64,000 bases of DNA from CBDAUN01 sp965214875 (GTDB lineage: Bacteria > Pseudomonadota > Gammaproteobacteria > Arenicellales > JAJDZL01): NCBI GenBank assembly GCA_965214875.1, contig OZ243980.1, positions 2,294,001-2,358,000 on the forward strand. The letters run 5' to 3'. The notes beneath the pieces were generated by a model that had not been told where the DNA came from, made no database searches, and worked only from the letters and a program-made list of their open reading frames with translations. The translations under genes and the position numbers were made by a program. Positions 37,271-48,284 of the stretch are shown piece by piece (positions within the stretch are counted from its first letter, which is position 1; the number at the start of each line of letters is the position of its first letter).

Positions 37271-40200
37271 TCACTTCGCGTCGCGTACGCGCATGTCTAT
37301 ATTCAAGCCGAGCGAGCGTATCTCCTTGACCAGCACATTGAAAGATTCCGGGGTATTGGCCTCCATATGATGTTTTCCGTCAACGATGTTCTCGTATATC
37401 TTCGACCGGCCATACATGTCATCGGACTTGACTGTCAGCATCTCCTGCAGGGTATATGCCGCGCCGTACGCTTCAAGCGCCCATACTTCCATTTCGCCAA
37501 AACGCTGACCGCCACCCATCGCCTTGCCGCCAAGCGGCTGCTGGGTAATCAGGCTGTAGGGGCCTGTCGATCTTGCATGCATCTTGTCATCGACCAGATG
37601 CGACAGCTTCAGCATGTACATGTAGCCCACTGTAATCGGATGATCGAAAGCCTTGCCCGTGCGGCCGTCGTACAGCGTCGTCTGCCCGCTCCTAGGCAAA
37701 CCGGCGAGCTCTAGCATGTCCTTGACTTCCCCCTCGGTGGCACCATCAAACACCGGAGTCGACATCGGCAGGCCGCCGCGCAGATTATTGGCAAATTCCC
37801 TCAATTCGTTTTCAGCCAGCGACTTCAGCAAAGATTTTTCATACTTCGAGGTATAGAAATTCGCCAAATACTTGCGGAGCTTGCCGACCGTAACCTTTTC
37901 ATCGAGCATGCGTCCGATCTTCTTGCCTATTTCATACGAGGCCCAGCCGAGATGCATTTCAAGCACTTGACCGATATTCATGCGCGAAGGAACGCCAAGC
38001 GGGTTGAGGATGATATCAACCGGCGTGCCGTCTTGAAGATAGGGCATATCCTCGATCGGGACGATTTTCGATATGACCCCCTTGTTGCCGTGTCGCCCGG
38101 CCATCTTGTCGCCTGGCTGCAATCTGCGCTTGACAGCGACAAACACCTTGACACGCTTTCGCACGGAAGGCTTAAGCTCATCGCCTTGACCAGCTTTTGC
38201 ACCTTGTCGTCAAGCGATGCGTCGTACATCTGCCGCTTGGTGTCGATTTGCGCTAGAATTTGCTCGAATCTTCGCGCGGATTCGTCATCGCGGACTCGGA
38301 TTTTCGGCCACTCAAAGCGCCGCAAGCCGCTGAGATACTCCTCAGTAACAGCATCGCCGGATTTAAGCTTGTTCGGGCCGCCCTCCACAACCTGACCGAT
38401 CAGCAGCTTGCTGAGTCGATCATAGGCCGCGCCTTCCTCGATTCGCTTTTGGTCGGCGACATCCTGCTTCAAACGCTGTATCTCGGAAAGCACGTTTTCG
38501 AGCTCGCGATCATGACTTTTTGCGAGCGCTCGCTCCAAGGCCCGAATGTATTTGTCGGCGAGCGAAAGATTGCCGCCTTTTTCATCGCTGTCCAGTTTGA
38601 GCTCTTCCCACTCGGCCTGAAGGCGCTTATCCTTGTCGACGCCATCGCGTGAAAACACTTGAACATCGATCACCGTGCCGCGTACGCCATGGGGAAGCTT
38701 CAAGGATGTATCCTTGACATCAGCCACCTTTTCACCAAAGATCGCTTGCAGCAGCTTTTGCTCCGGCGACGGCTGAATGTCGCCTTTGGGCGACACTTTT
38801 CCGACCAGCACATCGCCGCCATTGACTTCGGCGCCAGTGAACACGATGCCGGACGAATCCAGCTTGGACAGCGCAGCCTCGGAGACATTGGGAATATCAC
38901 GGGTGATTTCCTCATCGCCAAGCCGCGTTTCGCGCGCCTCAACCGACCATTCCTCAATGTGAACGGTGGTATAGACTTCATCTTGCACCAGCCGTTCCGA
39001 AATGACAATCGAATCCTCGAAGTTATAGCCGCTCCAAGCCATGAACGCCACGAGTATGTTGCGTCCGAGCGCCAGCTCGCCGATGTTGGTTGCAGGGCCG
39101 TCCGCGAGAATATCTCCAGCTTTGACCACATCGCCGATCTGCACCAGCGGGCGCTGATTGATGGCGGTGCTCTGATTGGATCTTCGATACTTGACCAGGT
39201 CGCGGATATCGACGCCAAGGTCGGTTTCCGAAGTCTCATCCTCATTGACCCGAATCACGATTCGAGCGCCATCGACTGCGTCGATCACGCCACCGCGGTC
39301 AGCGCGCAGCGTCGCGCCCGATTCGACCCCGACAGTCTGTTCCATGCCGGTGCCGATGAGCGGCGTTTCCGTCTTGATGGTCGGCACCGCTTGGCGCTGC
39401 ATGTTCGAGCCCATCAGGGCGCGGTTGGCATCATCGTGCTCAAGAAAAGGGATCAAGGCTGTAGCGATTGAAACGATTTGCGCCGGTGCCACATCGACAT
39501 AATTGATTTGGTCGGATCCCGTCAGGGTAAATTCATTGCCATGACGGCAGTGAACCAGCTCTTTGGCCAGCCGGCCGCCAGCACCTACTGAAACGTTCGA
39601 GGGCGCAATCACATAGTCGCCCTCCTCGATAGCCGACAGATATTCGATATCTTCGGTGACAACGCCTCTTGCCACCTTGCGATAAGGCGTTTCCAGAAAG
39701 CCGTAGCTGTTGATCTGCGCATAGACCGAAAGCGAGTTAATCAAGCCGATGTTGGGCCCTTCAGGCGTCTCGATCGGGCAGACTCGCCCATAATGCGTCG
39801 GATGCACGTCGCGCACCTCAAAACCGGCGCGCTCGCGCGACAAGCCGCCCGGGCCCAATGCCGTGACACGGCGCTTGTGGGTCACTTCCGCCAGCGGATT
39901 GGTCTGATCCATGAACTGCGACAGCTGGCTTGAGCGGAAGAATTCGCGAATCACTGCGCTAACCGGCTTTGCATTGATCAGATCCTGCGGCGTCTGCGAT
40001 TCAATTTCCGGCTGACTGAGCTTGTCCCGTACTGCGCGGGAAACTCTGGAAAGTCCTGAGCGGAACTGGTTTTCCACCAGCTCACCCACAGACCGCACAC
40101 GCCGATTGCCAAGGTTGTCAATGTCGTCCACTTCGCCGCGGCCATCCTTAAGCTCGATCAGCACCTTCATGACGCCGATAATGTCATCAACGCTCAGAAC

Positions 40201-41499
40201 GCTTTCACCTTCGGGCGTATCGATATTCAGCTTGCGGTTGAGCTTCATTCTTCCGACTGCCGACAGATCATAGCGGTCGGCCGAGAAGAACAGGTTGCGG
40301 AACAGGTTGTCTGAGGCTTCACGCGTAGGCGGGTCGCCCGGACGCATCATCTTGTAGATCAAGTCGCGCGCCACACGCTCGTCAGGCTTGCCATCAATCC
40401 GAAGCGTCTCGGACATGTAGGGCCCGCGATCAATGTCGTTGTAGTAGATGGTATCGAATTCACTGATTCCCGCAGTGCGCAGCTTTGCGAGCAAATCGCC
40501 GTTCTCATCGAACTGCGCATTGACCAACGCGATGATCTCGCCGGTCTTTGCGTCAACGATGTTGTCGGCCAGGCTGCGGCCTTCCAAAATCGCATCGGAC
40601 ATCACGTAGATCTTCGTTTTCGAAGCCCTGATCTTGCGAATGTGCGCTCGCGTAATGCGGGTGTTGGCCGGGATCACTTCATCGCCCTTGAGATTGAGAA
40701 TCGGGAAGTTGATCAGCAAGCCGTTTAAGCGGTCCGGATCCTCCAAGTTCATCTTGACCTTGTCATTTTTGAACAGCACGAAACGCTGGCGCTCGAAGAA
40801 CTTATCCAAAATGGCAGCTTCATCAATGCCAAGCGCTCTCAGCAGAATCGTCGCCGGAATTTTCTTGCGGCGGTCGATACGCATGTAGAGATGGTCCTTT
40901 GCATCAAATTCAAAGTCAAGCCAATTACCCCAGTAGGGGATTATTCGGCATGAATACAGCTGCTTTCCGGAAGAATGCGTCTTGCCCTTGTCGTGGTCGA
41001 AGAACACGCCCGGCGAACGATGCAACTGGGATACGACTACCCGCTCGGTACCGTTGATGATAAAAGAGCCTGTCTCGGTCATCAGCGGAATGTCGCCGAT
41101 GTATACATCGTCATTCTCCTTGACATCCTTGATGGTTCGCGCGTCCTTGTCGGCACTGGACTCGACTCGGTCGTAGAACACCATCCTAAGCTTGACGCGC
41201 ACGGGGGCAGCATAGTTCTGCCCGCGCTGGCGGCATTCGTTCTCATCGAATTTCGGCGGATCGATCCGATAGTGATCAAACTGCATTTCCACATCGCCAT
41301 TGAAGCTCGCGATCGGAAATGCCGAATTGAAGGCGGCTTGCAGTCCGATGTTCAAGCGCTCGCCAGGCGGCACATCGGCTTGCAAAAAATCCTTAAACGA
41401 CTCCCTTTGCACTTTTAGCAGATAAGGCACCGGCATTGCGTCCTTGCGCTTGCCGAAATTTTTGCGGATCCGTTTCTTTTCAGTAAAGCTGTAATTCAT
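37271..41499 (-). CDS. rpoB: RNA polymerase beta subunit, interrupted by an apparent one-base deletion
   Basis: Start at the ATG at 41499 (MNYSFTEKKRIRKNFGKRKD), as in E. coli; the full product would be about 1409 residues. The first frame runs on until 37978 as nonsense after a break, while the true C-terminal part (from KRVKVFVAVKRRLQPGDKMA) lies in another frame. At 38184-38185 the strand shows CC where CCC would restore VKGDELKPSV, the conserved junction. The gene is single in the window and essential, so a sequencing error is the likeliest cause. The fork/Rif region reads DQTNPLAEVTHKRRVTALG, with Thr, Ala and Thr at E. coli positions 518, 522 and 531. Confidence 0.92.
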
Positions 41500-41551
41500 G
41501 AATGGTTGCACCGGCTTGATTTCAAGTCAGACGCGTACACGCAAATGCGGA

Positions 41552-41572
41552 CTCTACCCTGAGAGGATAGAG
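41552..41572 (-). promoter_or_regulatory. stem-loop in the rplL-rpoB spacer
   Basis: CTCTACCC (41552-41559) pairs with GGATAGAG (41565-41572) with one G-U pair and a 5-base loop. The rplL-rpoB spacer is where E. coli carries an attenuator and an RNase III site. No T-run follows on the - strand, so its role is inferred from position only. Confidence 0.35.
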
Positions 41573-41644
41573 CTCGACCGAACAGTGCGGCAGAATGCTT
41601 GATAAAGTGATCAAATGGAGTCTTAAAGTCCGTGAAACTGAGAA

Positions 41645-42034
41645 CTACTTTATCTCCACAGTTCCTCCGGCCGACTCGATCTCTTCTTTCATTTGATCGG
41701 CTTCTTCCTTGCTCAATCCGTCTTTGACGGTGCACGGCGCACTTTCGACAAGTTTTTTGGATTCGACTAGTCCCAAGCCTGTGATGCCTCGCACCGCCTT
41801 GATGACGCCGACTTTCTTATCGCCGAATTCCTTAAGCACTAGCTCGAATTCGGTTTGCTCTTCAGCCACTTCGGACGCATCTTCGGCTCCGCCGGCAGCG
41901 GCCATCGGCATCGCGACCGCGGGCGCGGCGGCGGAAACGCCGAATTTTTCTTCCATGGCTTTGACTAGTTCCGATAAATCGAGCACTGACATATTTGAAA
42001 TGGCATCAAGTATTTCTTGGTTCGATAGCGACAT
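41645..42034 (-). CDS. rplL: 50S ribosomal protein L7/L12
   Basis: 129 residues: N-terminal dimerisation helix pair (ILDAISNMSVLDLSELVKAM), Ala-rich hinge (AAAPAVAMPMAAAGGAEDAS) and the factor-binding C-terminal domain ending VESAPCTVKDGLSKEEADQM and KIEIESAGGTVEIK-like text. Forms the flexible stalk with L10. Confidence 0.96.
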   Translation of the reverse strand: MSLSNQEILDAISNMSVLDLSELVKAMEEKFGVSAAAPAVAMPMAAAGGAEDASEVAEEQTEFELVLKEFGDKKVGVIKAVRGITGLGLVESKKLVESAPCTVKDGLSKEEADQMKEEIESAGGTVEIK

Positions 42035-42085
42035 TGAAGTTTCCTCTAATTTGGATGATTCTGCGAATTGATGTTTATGTTTGAG

Positions 42086-42616
42086 CTACTGCCCATCTTG
42101 GGCTTTGGCATCGCGAACAGCAGCGAGGGTCCTCACGAACGAGGCGGGGATCTGGTTAAGCGCACTGACAAAGTTTGCAATCGGGGCGGCTGCAGTGCCG
42201 GCAAGCATCGCAAGCAGTATTTCACGGCTCGGCAACTTGGCAATATGCCTGAACTGCTCATCAACGAGCAGCTTGCCATTTACCGCGCCCGAATGAAATC
42301 GAAACGCTTCATGATCTTTCGAAAAATCGGCAACGACTTTTGCGCCAGTTACTGGATCATCGGCAAGCGCTATGGCGATGGGACCTTGAAACGAGTCTTT
42401 CAGACATTCAAACTCGGTTCCTTCGACCGCTCGTCGCGCCAGCGTGTTTTTTACGATTCTGACATCCACATTCGATGCCCTCGCCTGGCGGCGCAGTTCG
42501 CTCATGCCGGCAACATCAATGCCCCGATACTCCGCAAGCACTGCAAAATTGGCCCATTCGAACTTGCCTTTGACTTCCTCTACAATCTCTTGCTTGCGCT
42601 GCAAATTTGCGTTCAT
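42086..42616 (-). CDS. rplJ: 50S ribosomal protein L10
   Basis: 176 residues: MNANLQRKQEIVEEVKGKFE, the rRNA-binding region with EYRGIDVAGMSELRRQARAS and KNTLARRA, then a C-terminal helix for L7/L12 dimers. Only 45 bases separate it from rplA, too short for the long L10-binding leader known from E. coli. Confidence 0.95.
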   Translation of the reverse strand: MNANLQRKQEIVEEVKGKFEWANFAVLAEYRGIDVAGMSELRRQARASNVDVRIVKNTLARRAVEGTEFECLKDSFQGPIAIALADDPVTGAKVVADFSKDHEAFRFHSGAVNGKLLVDEQFRHIAKLPSREILLAMLAGTAAAPIANFVSALNQIPASFVRTLAAVRDAKAQDGQ

Positions 42617-42661
42617 TGGTGATGTCCTGCCTGTTTATTCCGCACTCGGCTACTGAGCGCG

Positions 42662-43360
42662 CTATGCGCGCGCCAGTTCAATCGTATCGACTTTGACACC
42701 CGGCCCCATGGTTGTCGATAGCGACACATTCTTGATGAATTGGCCTTTCGCTGCCGGCGGCTGCGCACGCTTTAGCGATCGAATCAACTCTACGATATTC
42801 TCGGACAGCGCTGCTGCATCGAAAGACGCTTTGCCGACCGGGCAATGCACGATTCCAGCGCGGTCAATCCGAAATGACACTTTGCCGTTCTTGGCTTCCT
42901 TAACCGCATCGGATATGTCTTCGCGAACGGTTCCATTTTTAGGGTTGGGCATCAAATCTCTCGGTCCAAGCTTCTTGCCGACTGCCGCAACCTTGCGCAT
43001 GGCATCGGGTTCTGCGACAACGGCATCGAAGTCGATCTTGCCTTTTCGAATGTCGTCAATCAGATCCTCAAGCCCCACAAGGTCGGCACCGGCCGCCAGC
43101 GCCTCTTCCGCCTTCTCGCCGGCCGCGAATACCGCGACGCGGATATTTTTACCATGACCTTTCGGCAGCAGTGCAAATCCTCGCACATTCTGATCCGATT
43201 TTTTGGGATCGATGCCTAGCATGATCGCCGCTTCGACCGTCTCGTCAAACTTGGCTGAAGCCGTGCTTTTGACCAATCCTATCGCTTCTTCAAGCGGGTA
43301 GACTTTGGTCCGGTCGACTTCGGACTTCACTTTATCGTAGCGCTTTCCACGTTTTGACAT
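42662..43360 (-). CDS. rplA: 50S ribosomal protein L1
   Basis: 232 residues with AIMLGIDPKKSDQNVRGFAL, GPRDLMPNPKNGTVREDISD and the family C-terminus SLSTTMGPGVKVD. It forms the L1 stalk that moves E-site tRNA; in E. coli it represses rplKA translation. Confidence 0.97.
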   Translation of the reverse strand: MSKRGKRYDKVKSEVDRTKVYPLEEAIGLVKSTASAKFDETVEAAIMLGIDPKKSDQNVRGFALLPKGHGKNIRVAVFAAGEKAEEALAAGADLVGLEDLIDDIRKGKIDFDAVVAEPDAMRKVAAVGKKLGPRDLMPNPKNGTVREDISDAVKEAKNGKVSFRIDRAGIVHCPVGKASFDAAALSENIVELIRSLKRAQPPAAKGQFIKNVSLSTTMGPGVKVDTIELARA

Positions 43361-43390
43361 CTTAAGCTCCTATTCTGTTCCTGTCCGAGA

Positions 43391-43819
43391 CTAGTCGGCG
43401 ACTTCCAATCCCATGCTGCGAGCGCTGCCAGCGATGATTCGCGCGCCCTGCTCAACTTCGTAGCTGCTCAGGTCCGGCTGCTTGGTCTTGACAATTTCTT
43501 CGATCTGGCTGCGTGTGACCTTGCCGACTTTTTCACGATTAGGCTCGGCGCTTCCTTTATCGACACCGGCAGCCTTTTTCAGCAGGTACGATACCGGCGG
43601 CGTCTTCGTTTCAAAAGAAAAGCTCTTGTCTGCATAGACGGTAATCACAACCGGAACCGGCATCCCGGTCTCCATCGCCTGCGTCTTGGCGTTGAATGCC
43701 TTGCAAAACTCCATCAGATTCAAGCCATGCTGTCCGAGTGCTGGTCCCACAGGCGGTCCAGGCTTGGCATCGCCGGCCGGAACGTTCATCTTGATGTAGG
43801 CGGTAATTTTCTTGGCCAT
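43391..43819 (-). CDS. rplK: 50S ribosomal protein L11
   Basis: 142 residues. PPVGPALGQHGLNLMEFCKA holds the proline-rich hinge, and RSQIEEIVKTKQPDL with GSARSMGLEV closes the rRNA-binding domain. Part of the GTPase-associated centre and thiostrepton site. Confidence 0.97.
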   Translation of the reverse strand: MAKKITAYIKMNVPAGDAKPGPPVGPALGQHGLNLMEFCKAFNAKTQAMETGMPVPVVITVYADKSFSFETKTPPVSYLLKKAAGVDKGSAEPNREKVGKVTRSQIEEIVKTKQPDLSSYEVEQGARIIAGSARSMGLEVAD

Positions 43820-43889
43820 AGCGGGTTATTCGCGATCTTTGAGGTTGCTGTGTAAATTGCTTTGCTTGCAGGAATTCGCCGAACGGCAA

Positions 43890-44495
43890 TCAGCTTTTTG
43901 CCACCTGACCGAAATCCAGCTCGATGGGCGTCGATCGCCCGAAGATGGAGACCGATACCCGTAATTTGTTTTTTTCGTAGTTGACATCTTCGACGGTGCC
44001 GTTGAAGTCCTCGAATGGGCCTTCGATCACGCGGATCAGCTCGCCTGGCGCGAACAGCACCTTCGGCTTGAGCCTGCTAGCTCCGTCTTCGATGCGGTCG
44101 AGAATAGCCTTGGCCTCATCCTCGCTGATCGGCGACGGCGTATTGCCACCGATAAAACTGCAGATATGCGGGATGCTGTTTACAAGATGCCAAGTGTCGG
44201 CTGTCATTTCCATCTCGATGAAGACGTAGCCCGGATAGAAGTTTCGCTCTGTGGTTCGCTTCTGCCCCCCGCGCACTTCAATGACCCGCTCAGTCGGCAC
44301 CACGATCCCGCCGAAATGAACGCCAAGGCGGGATCGCGCGATGTACTCATCCAGCGTGCGCTTGACGCGCTGTTCATGGCCCGAATAGGTATGCAGAACG
44401 TACCACTTCTTTTCAGCGCTGGCAGCCGACTCGTCGATTGGCTCGACTGATGAGCCATCGGGTTCGGAAATCTGCATCATTTCATCTGAATTCAT
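43890..44495 (-). CDS. nusG: transcription termination/antitermination factor NusG
   Basis: 201 residues. An acidic N-terminal extension of about 27 residues precedes the NGN domain (KKWYVLHTYSGHEQRVKRTL, FYPGYVFIEMEM). The KOW domain follows (APGELIRVIEGPFEDFNGTV) and the protein ends LDFGQVAK. Couples RNA polymerase with ribosome or Rho. Starts 3 bases after the secE stop. Confidence 0.96.
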   Translation of the reverse strand: MNSDEMMQISEPDGSSVEPIDESAASAEKKWYVLHTYSGHEQRVKRTLDEYIARSRLGVHFGGIVVPTERVIEVRGGQKRTTERNFYPGYVFIEMEMTADTWHLVNSIPHICSFIGGNTPSPISEDEAKAILDRIEDGASRLKPKVLFAPGELIRVIEGPFEDFNGTVEDVNYEKNKLRVSVSIFGRSTPIELDFGQVAKS

Positions 44496-44498
44496 CTG

Positions 44499-44858
44499 TC
44501 ACGCTCCAATTTGCAACAGCATGTCGTAGATCACCCAAAAGGAGATGGTGTCGAGCATCCAAAGAAACAAGCCGATCAAGACAACCATCACGATCACGAT
44601 CAATGTGCTCGTCACCGTATCTTTTCGAGTCGGCCAGACAATTCTGCGAAATTCTCCGCGAGCGCCTTTGGCAAAAGCCCATGCTTCGCGCCCGTACGCC
44701 GAAGTCAATGCAACCGCGACGGCGACAATCAAACCCAGAATCAGCAATGAAACGCGCAAAAGCTGCGAATCGGTTTCCAGCGCATAAAATGCGGCCAAGC
44801 CTGCCACTACCAGAGTGACAGACATGGCAATCTTGACTTTGTCTAGAATTTCAGGCAT
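44499..44858 (-). CDS. secE: protein translocase subunit SecE
   Basis: 119 residues with three predicted membrane helices, the gamma-/betaproteobacterial form. The conserved cytoplasmic amphipathic part ARGEFRRIVWPTRKDTVTST precedes the last helix. It clamps SecY, encoded in the spc block. Located between tRNA-Trp and nusG. Confidence 0.93.
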   Translation of the reverse strand: MPEILDKVKIAMSVTLVVAGLAAFYALETDSQLLRVSLLILGLIVAVAVALTSAYGREAWAFAKGARGEFRRIVWPTRKDTVTSTLIVIVMVVLIGLFLWMLDTISFWVIYDMLLQIGA

Positions 44859-44881
44859 GGGATCTTATCGCATATGGGCAA

Positions 44882-44958
<77 letters not shown>

Positions 44959-44984
44959 TCGCTAATGTGCAACCGCTGGACTAT

Positions 44985-46175
<1,191 letters not shown>

Positions 46176-46258
46176 TGCCCTGTCCCTCTGATCTTATCGA
46201 TAGTGTGTTAAGTGATGCAAATTACAGGAATCGAATAACTGCCCCGATTGATGATGCC

Positions 46259-46334
46259 TGGAGCCCACAACCGGATTTGAACCGGTGACCTCTTCCTTAC
46301 CAAGGAAGTGCTCTGCCGACTGAGCTATGTGGGC
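46259..46334 (-). tRNA. tRNA-Thr (anticodon GGT)
   Basis: The acceptor arms GCCCACA and TGTGGGC pair, the anticodon stem is CTTCC/GGAAG with GGT in the loop, and CCA is encoded. Last of the four tRNAs before tuf. Confidence 0.95.
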
Positions 46335-46387
46335 GCATGATCAAAAAACCGACCCGACTCCTCGATATTCTGAGCTCTCTTCCGGTA

Positions 46388-46461
<74 letters not shown>

Positions 46462-46517
46462 ACTAGCGCACCCGGTTCCCGCTCAAGTAAAAAAATCGCC
46501 GCTTAAGTCGCTCGCGG

Positions 46518-46599
46518 TGGAGGGGGGAGGATTCGAACCTCCGAAGGCTGAGCCAACAGATTTACAGTCTGCCCCCTTTGGCCGCTCGGGAACCCCTCC
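46518..46599 (-). tRNA. tRNA-Tyr (anticodon GTA)
   Basis: A class II tRNA with a long variable arm. The acceptor arms GGAGGGG and CCCCTCC pair, with discriminator A and a CTGTAAA anticodon loop. The three bases after the discriminator are CCG, so CCA is not fully encoded, unlike its four neighbours. Place corresponds to tyrU. Confidence 0.94.
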
Positions 46600-46709
46600 G
46601 GCACAAATAGTGTAAGTTTTCAATGGTAAACGAGTTATTTTATTTTGTCAAACCATATCCTGGCAAAAATACGAATAGTTTTGCTGAAAGATATGATTTG
46701 CAACATTTC

Positions 46710-46785
46710 TGGAGCCCGCAGAGGGATTCGAACCCACGACCTGCTGATTACAAATCAGCTGCTCTTCCGTCTGAGCTATGCGGGC
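46710..46785 (-). tRNA. tRNA-Thr (anticodon TGT)
   Basis: The acceptor arms GCCCGCA and TGCGGGC pair, the anticodon stem is CTGAT/ATCAG with TGT, and CCA is encoded. First tRNA of the tufB-type operon. A TACAAT-like -10 (complement at 46851-46856) lies upstream, without a clear -35. Confidence 0.95.
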
Positions 46786-47078
46786 ACGATTCAGCAGCGG
46801 CAACTTCACGACCGCAACTTCAAGCGCACTGTTAGGCGAAACGAGAGCGAATTGTACAATGAATCGAAAGTCGATGCCTTGATTTTTTCCATTATCTTGC
46901 GGCATCAAATATGCTTCGAACACTTCGCGGCCGAGTGAAACATGAGCAGAATCTCAATTTGCGATTTTGCCAATTCCGCAGTTCTAACTTTGGAATCTTG
47001 ATTGCAATCGCCCCTCAAGGCTGAGCTCTCAAGCCACTTGAATTTAATCCAAATCAATCGGCATTAGGGTTCTACGCC

Positions 47079-48281
47079 TTAAGCAAGCAGCCGTATTTTG
47101 AATCGCTCGTCAAGCTCGATTAGATCAGGCTCTGTGCCGTTATGCTCTCTCATACCTTTGACGATTTTCCGGGGGATTCCCATTCCCATGTGTTCCAAGT
47201 AACGGTAGTCGCGCATAATGTCTTTTATAAGCTCGTTTCGTGAAGCGCGTGTTCCGACTCGCATTCGATCCGGGGTAATCCCGTTTGGCAATCGGCCCGG
47301 CGAGACAACTTCTATGCGATCACTGTAAACCGTCAACTGAACATCCGTACTAGTGAGCATATAATCTCGGTGAATAAGAGCATTAACTATGCTCTCGCGG
47401 AGCGCATCGCTGGGATAGGCAGATCGCTCCACCCGTCTTCCGCCAATTTCTTCTACATCCACACAGGTGTTGCGTTCAATGAAATTTAGGGCTTGCTCAA
47501 CGAGTCCGTTGTCAACGATATCGCCACTTTGATTGAACAATGGGACCATAGGCCCGCGAAGCGTTGCGCGTTCCCGAGCGCCATAATCCTGCTCAGTTCC
47601 AGGATATGCGACAGCATCGATGCCCGCTTGAGGCAGGAACCGGTTTGGCGTACTGCCGAATAACACCATGCCCCCGACGCTTACACCTCCTTCGGTCATG
47701 ATATCAGTGTTCACTAGAAGCGACTGCCACGCCGATACATTTTCTTCAGCAGGCACATCCTGCTGTCGGATTTGGCCAAAGTAGTTTTGCAACCGTCTCT
47801 GATCAAGATGTTCAAAAGCGCTTCCCGATACTGGTTGCAGTTCGGTTCGCAAGGAACCCCGCTGCTGGAATAGCCGCGCAAGTTCTTCAGTGCTCGCTTC
47901 TCGACTCTGCGAGCCAACACGAATCAGGTATTTGCTGCTATTGTTGTGCCAAAGCGAATGCACACCATAACCACGGGGCACGTAAACAATAGCAATATCC
48001 TTGCCCCCTTCGATATTCTGCACTAATTCGAAGTGCGGAAGGATGGCGGGCCTTATTTTGTCTCGGCACACACTCATAACCCATTCTTCCAGACTTTTGC
48101 GCGTTAGGCCTGCAATTCTTCCATCATCCTCGACCCCTAAGAGAACTATGCCGCCTTGCAGGTTGGAAAATGCGACCAGTTCCTTAGCAAGATCTTGCGT
48201 ACGCAAATCATCTCTTTTGAATTCCATTGCAGAATTTTCTCCGTTCTTTATGAATTCTCGCAATTCGCTATGCGTATACAT
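47079..48281 (-). CDS. AlbA/Schlafen-type nucleic-acid-binding ATPase-like protein
   Basis: 400 residues. The N-terminal AlbA_2 domain (Schlafen-like) spans about 17-130, seen in ENSAMEFKRDDLRTQDLAKE, LVAFSNLQGGIVLLGVEDDG and a YLIRVGSQSREAS motif. The C-terminal third resembles the ATP-binding domain of this family (YPSDALRESIVNALIHRDYM, then EVVSPGRLPNGI). It ends MGMGIPRKIVKGMREHNGTE, as common in such transcriptional-regulator-like ATP-binding proteins. It begins 3 bases after the stop of the large ATPase gene, so the two form a tight pair. The AlbA_2 fold occurs in both regulators and antiviral nucleases; which one applies here is unknown. Confidence 0.8.
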   Translation of the reverse strand: MYTHSELREFIKNGENSAMEFKRDDLRTQDLAKELVAFSNLQGGIVLLGVEDDGRIAGLTRKSLEEWVMSVCRDKIRPAILPHFELVQNIEGGKDIAIVYVPRGYGVHSLWHNNSSKYLIRVGSQSREASTEELARLFQQRGSLRTELQPVSGSAFEHLDQRRLQNYFGQIRQQDVPAEENVSAWQSLLVNTDIMTEGGVSVGGMVLFGSTPNRFLPQAGIDAVAYPGTEQDYGARERATLRGPMVPLFNQSGDIVDNGLVEQALNFIERNTCVDVEEIGGRRVERSAYPSDALRESIVNALIHRDYMLTSTDVQLTVYSDRIEVVSPGRLPNGITPDRMRVGTRASRNELIKDIMRDYRYLEHMGMGIPRKIVKGMREHNGTEPDLIELDERFKIRLLA

Positions 48282-48284
48282 GCT

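Noticed and set aside
37367..37714. Open frames on the + strand opposite rpoB and rpoC
   Set aside because: Opposite strand of highly conserved genes, with no ribosome-binding sites or domain content.
37978..38210. Programmed ribosomal frameshift in rpoB
   Set aside because: No standard slippery heptamer or stimulatory structure is apparent, and the restoring change is one base in a short run, which points to sequencing or assembly.
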